From contig NZ_JANZKV010000250.1 in NCBI RefSeq assembly GCF_025060895.1, forward strand, positions 1-52,827: a stretch of DNA of 52,827 nucleotides, in the 5' to 3' direction. This DNA comes from Stieleria sedimenti. GTDB lineage: Bacteria > Planctomycetota > Planctomycetia > Pirellulales > Pirellulaceae. A program made the translations under genes and the position numbers. Positions 52,518-52,827 of this stretch are shown here, piece after piece. Numbering within the stretch: the stretch's first letter is position 1; every line of letters starts with the position of its first letter. Under the pieces are notes generated by a model. The model made no database searches, had not been told where the DNA came from, and saw only the letters and a list, made by a program, of their open reading frames with translations.

Positions 52518-52827
52518 TAGCGGAACTCGCCAACGGCTTGTCGATTTAATCCGATCACGCATGGGATCAGCCGTTTGGCGCGAGCTTACGGGCCTGTAGC
52601 ACGAAGAAAACACACCAGGGCCCGTAGGCTCGCGCCAAACGGCTGATTAAATCGACAAGCCGCCAAGAGTTTCGTCACTCCGGCGTCGCAACCTCGCTAG
52701 CGATCCCACCATCCCTTACCACTTTCCGTCATTCGCATCCCCATGAATCAAACATCGTTTACGTTTAATCGTCGGCACTTTTTCGAAACGGGTTCGACCG
52801 GTGTCGGCGTTGCGGCCCTTGCCAGCC
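52518..52827. repeat. Right arm of the 310-bp inverted repeat (runs off the window)
   Basis: Reverse complement of 48877-49187, with a family C palindrome at about 52527-52660. It borders the 5' end of the DUF1549/1553 gene and carries the beginning of a second DUF1501 gene pointing away. Confidence 0.9.
52743..52827 (+). CDS. Second DUF1501 gene (partial, runs off window end)
   Basis: The first 28 codons ([22 protein letters not shown]...) are identical at the nucleotide level to the DUF1501 gene that starts at 48961 on the other strand. The 65 bp before it match too. Only the Tat leader is visible, so whether the rest is an intact duplicate cannot be judged here. Confidence 0.85.
   Translation, partial: MNQTSFTFNRRHFFETGSTGVGVAALAS

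Noticed and set aside
48877-52827. Inverted repeat as a pure assembly artefact
   Set aside because: The arms differ at several positions inside the family C palindrome, which a copied read would not. It cannot be fully excluded because the window ends inside the arm, so it is kept as a finding.

Overview
The window looks like a chromosome segment from a planctomycete, most likely a member of the Pirellulaceae (Rhodopirellula-like). This rests on gene content: several sulfatases, DUF1549/DUF1553, DUF1501, DUF1552 and DUF1592-type cytochrome-like proteins, a 'PVC-type' heme protein with a CxxCH motif, a PmoA-like DUF6807 protein, CehA/McbA and DUF1080 domains, Tat-type leaders on predicted extracytoplasmic enzymes, an ECF sigma factor next to a Ser/Thr kinase, and tiny MNPY-type membrane proteins. 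No rRNA, tRNA, phage or CRISPR was seen.

Layout. 1-4.3 kb: RdgC-like protein, a tiny membrane protein, a PhzF-family isomerase, an alpha/beta hydrolase and an SRPBCC protein. 4.4-20.8 kb: a mostly plus-strand catabolic region with a Gfo/Idh/MocA oxidoreductase, PmoA-like protein and sulfatase (the last two overlap by 4 bp), a PHP metallohydrolase, a minus-strand membrane protein, a DUF1080-sulfatase fusion, a sialidase and sugar isomerase (4-bp overlap) and a large HEAT/cytochrome c protein. 20.8-22.9 kb: a REP-associated tyrosine transposase (RAYT) between two tandem arrays of palindromic repeats. 22.9-31.7 kb: DUF1552 and DUF1592 partners, a SUMF1-LRR protein, a DUF4886 protein and a secreted beta-sandwich protein. 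31.8-41.1 kb: an MscS/MscK-like channel and a minus-strand signalling operon (ECF sigma factor, Ser/Thr kinase, double-FHA protein, double-FHA protein with a degenerate trypsin-like domain, secreted protein). 41.5-47.5 kb: a sulfatase, two tiny membrane proteins and a decayed DoxX-MarR-alkylsulfatase-RND efflux locus. 47.5-52.8 kb: a DUF1549/1553 and DUF1501 pair, with the DUF1549/1553 gene flanked by 310-bp inverted repeats whose outer ends carry the start of a DUF1501 gene on both sides.

The strongest unexplained signal is the repeat biology. At least five families of intergenic palindromic repeats (called A-E here) occur. Family A (core GTGGCGTAAGCTTCCAGCTT) builds the arrays beside the RAYT and also sits at the 3' ends of other genes. 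At three boundaries its GTG-G(C/G)G-TAA sequence is read in frame and supplies the last residues and stop codon of the neighbouring gene; at a fourth it begins inside the stop codon. The second notable signal is the ECF/kinase/FHA operon: its trypsin-like domain has lost two of three catalytic residues, and the kinase ends in what looks like a frame-shifted remnant of a DUF1080 domain.
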